Shown piece by piece: positions 63,561-64,000 of a stretch of DNA of 64,000 nt. The notes under the pieces were generated by a model, which did no database searches, was not told where the DNA came from, and saw nothing but the letters and a program-made list of their open reading frames with translations. A program made the position numbers and the translations under genes. How positions within the stretch are numbered: the first letter of the stretch is position 1; each line of letters starts with the position of its first letter. This stretch comes from Bacteroidota bacterium. Lineage in GTDB: Bacteria; Bacteroidota; Bacteroidia; B-17B0; Aurantibacillaceae. The stretch spans positions 333,062 through 397,061 of the forward strand of contig JAUXTT010000004.1 of NCBI GenBank assembly GCA_030684395.1. The letters are read 5' to 3'.

Positions 63561-64000
63561 ATGGGAAAGAAATTTAATACAATTGCAGTTATAACTTCGG
63601 GAGGAGATGCTCCGGGAATGAATGCTGCCATACGCTCGGTTGTTCGTACCGCTATCAATAAAGGTATAAAAGTAATGGCTATAAATGGTGGTTATGAAGG
63701 GATGATAGAAGGTGATTTCAGAGAAATGAATTCCGGATCGGTGAGTAATATCATTCAAAAAGGTGGCACCATTATTAAAACATCAAGAAGCGAACGTTTC
63801 AAGGAAAAAAAACACAGAAAAAAAGGGTTTGAACAACTCCGTAAAGCAAAAATTGACGGGGTAATTCTCATTGGTGGAAACGGTTCATTTGCAGGAGCCG
63901 AGATATTTACTTCGGAATTTAATATACCTTTTATAGGAATCCCAAAAACTATTGACAATGACATCGTGGGCACTGACTACTCGTTTGGATTCGACACCGC
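63561..64000 (+). CDS. pfkA: Second 6-phosphofructokinase, 3' end outside window
   Basis: The frame is open to the right edge; 146 residues are visible. The start MGKKFNTIAVITSGGDAPGMNAAIRS is the PFK N-terminus, then NGGYEGMIEGDF, the basic insert SERFKEKKHRKKG, the GGNGSFAGAEIF loop and IPKTIDNDIVGTDYSFGFDTA. It differs from the pfkA at 50797 by Lys instead of Gly in the PxTIDND motif; Gly in GNG is kept. In known groups, Gly104 with Lys124 still goes with ATP use, while Asp104 with Lys124 means PPi use (recalled from the PFK literature). The Asn in GGNG is shared by both copies. Confidence 0.93.
   Translation, partial: MGKKFNTIAVITSGGDAPGMNAAIRSVVRTAINKGIKVMAINGGYEGMIEGDFREMNSGSVSNIIQKGGTIIKTSRSERFKEKKHRKKGFEQLRKAKIDGVILIGGNGSFAGAEIFTSEFNIPFIGIPKTIDNDIVGTDYSFGFDT

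Overview
The window looks like a chromosomal segment of a free-living member of the Bacteroidota. The evidence is the AT-rich sequence, promoters of the Bacteroidota type (TTTG, about 19 bp, TAnnTTTG), a type IX secretion C-terminal sorting domain, the DUF5103 plug protein of the type IX machinery, an OmpA/SPOR-rich envelope gene set, and families largely restricted to the phylum (START-like protein, DUF4349, LptD-like 839-aa protein). I cannot place it below phylum level. Nearly all of it is ordinary core genome. The only complete mobile element is one IS1595-family insertion sequence.

Layout. 1-13.7 kb: end of a polysaccharide flippase, dut, pgk, tilS, small envelope proteins, a DsbD-N-like periplasmic protein, then a two-gene unit ending in a large beta-propeller/Y_Y_Y/SpoIIE-phosphatase sensor, an RNA-methyltransferase-like gene and a secreted transglutaminase with an unknown partner. 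13.8-21.7 kb: HEAT protein, a second SpoIIE phosphatase, the IS, a TPMT-like methyltransferase, two TPR proteins, tRNA-Gly(GCC), DUF4349 and DUF1398 proteins. 21.7-29.7 kb: a response regulator flanked by duplicated pieces of the priA 3' end, priA, a glycosyltransferase, a CCG-type Fe-S protein, an M23/LysM peptidase and a CPBP protease. 29.9-38 kb: an S74/T9SS protein and a GH16 enzyme, L-2-hydroxyglutarate oxidase, PagL-like deacylase, T9SS plug, and a START-like domain carrying a very long basic tail. 38-50.7 kb: tRNA-Met(CAT), a gene-poor stretch, lon, a coiled-coil lipoprotein, M23 peptidase, amino-acid permease, LemA, htpG and a DegT-ugd sugar-nucleotide operon. 50.8-64 kb: pfkA, rpsT, OmpA protein, UMF1 transporter, ndk, an ORF6N regulator-like gene, rarA, DUF4328, an amidase divergent from an LptD-like gene, hsp20 and the start of a second pfkA.

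Functionally the genes cover envelope construction (flippase, glycosyltransferase, ugd, DegT, LptD, PagL, amidase, M23 peptidases), glycolysis (pgk and two phosphofructokinases), proteostasis (lon, htpG, hsp20), replication restart (priA, rarA) and nucleotide pools (dut, ndk).

I did not find a clearly new multi-gene system. The most unusual signals are small: an 18-bp dispersed palindrome that also sits in frame inside htpG and the DegT gene; a 23-bp inverted repeat before the ORF6N gene whose reverse complement recurs almost perfectly inside that gene; remnants of duplicated gene ends (SpoIIE, priA, tRNA-Met); and the START-like protein with a histone-H1-like tail.
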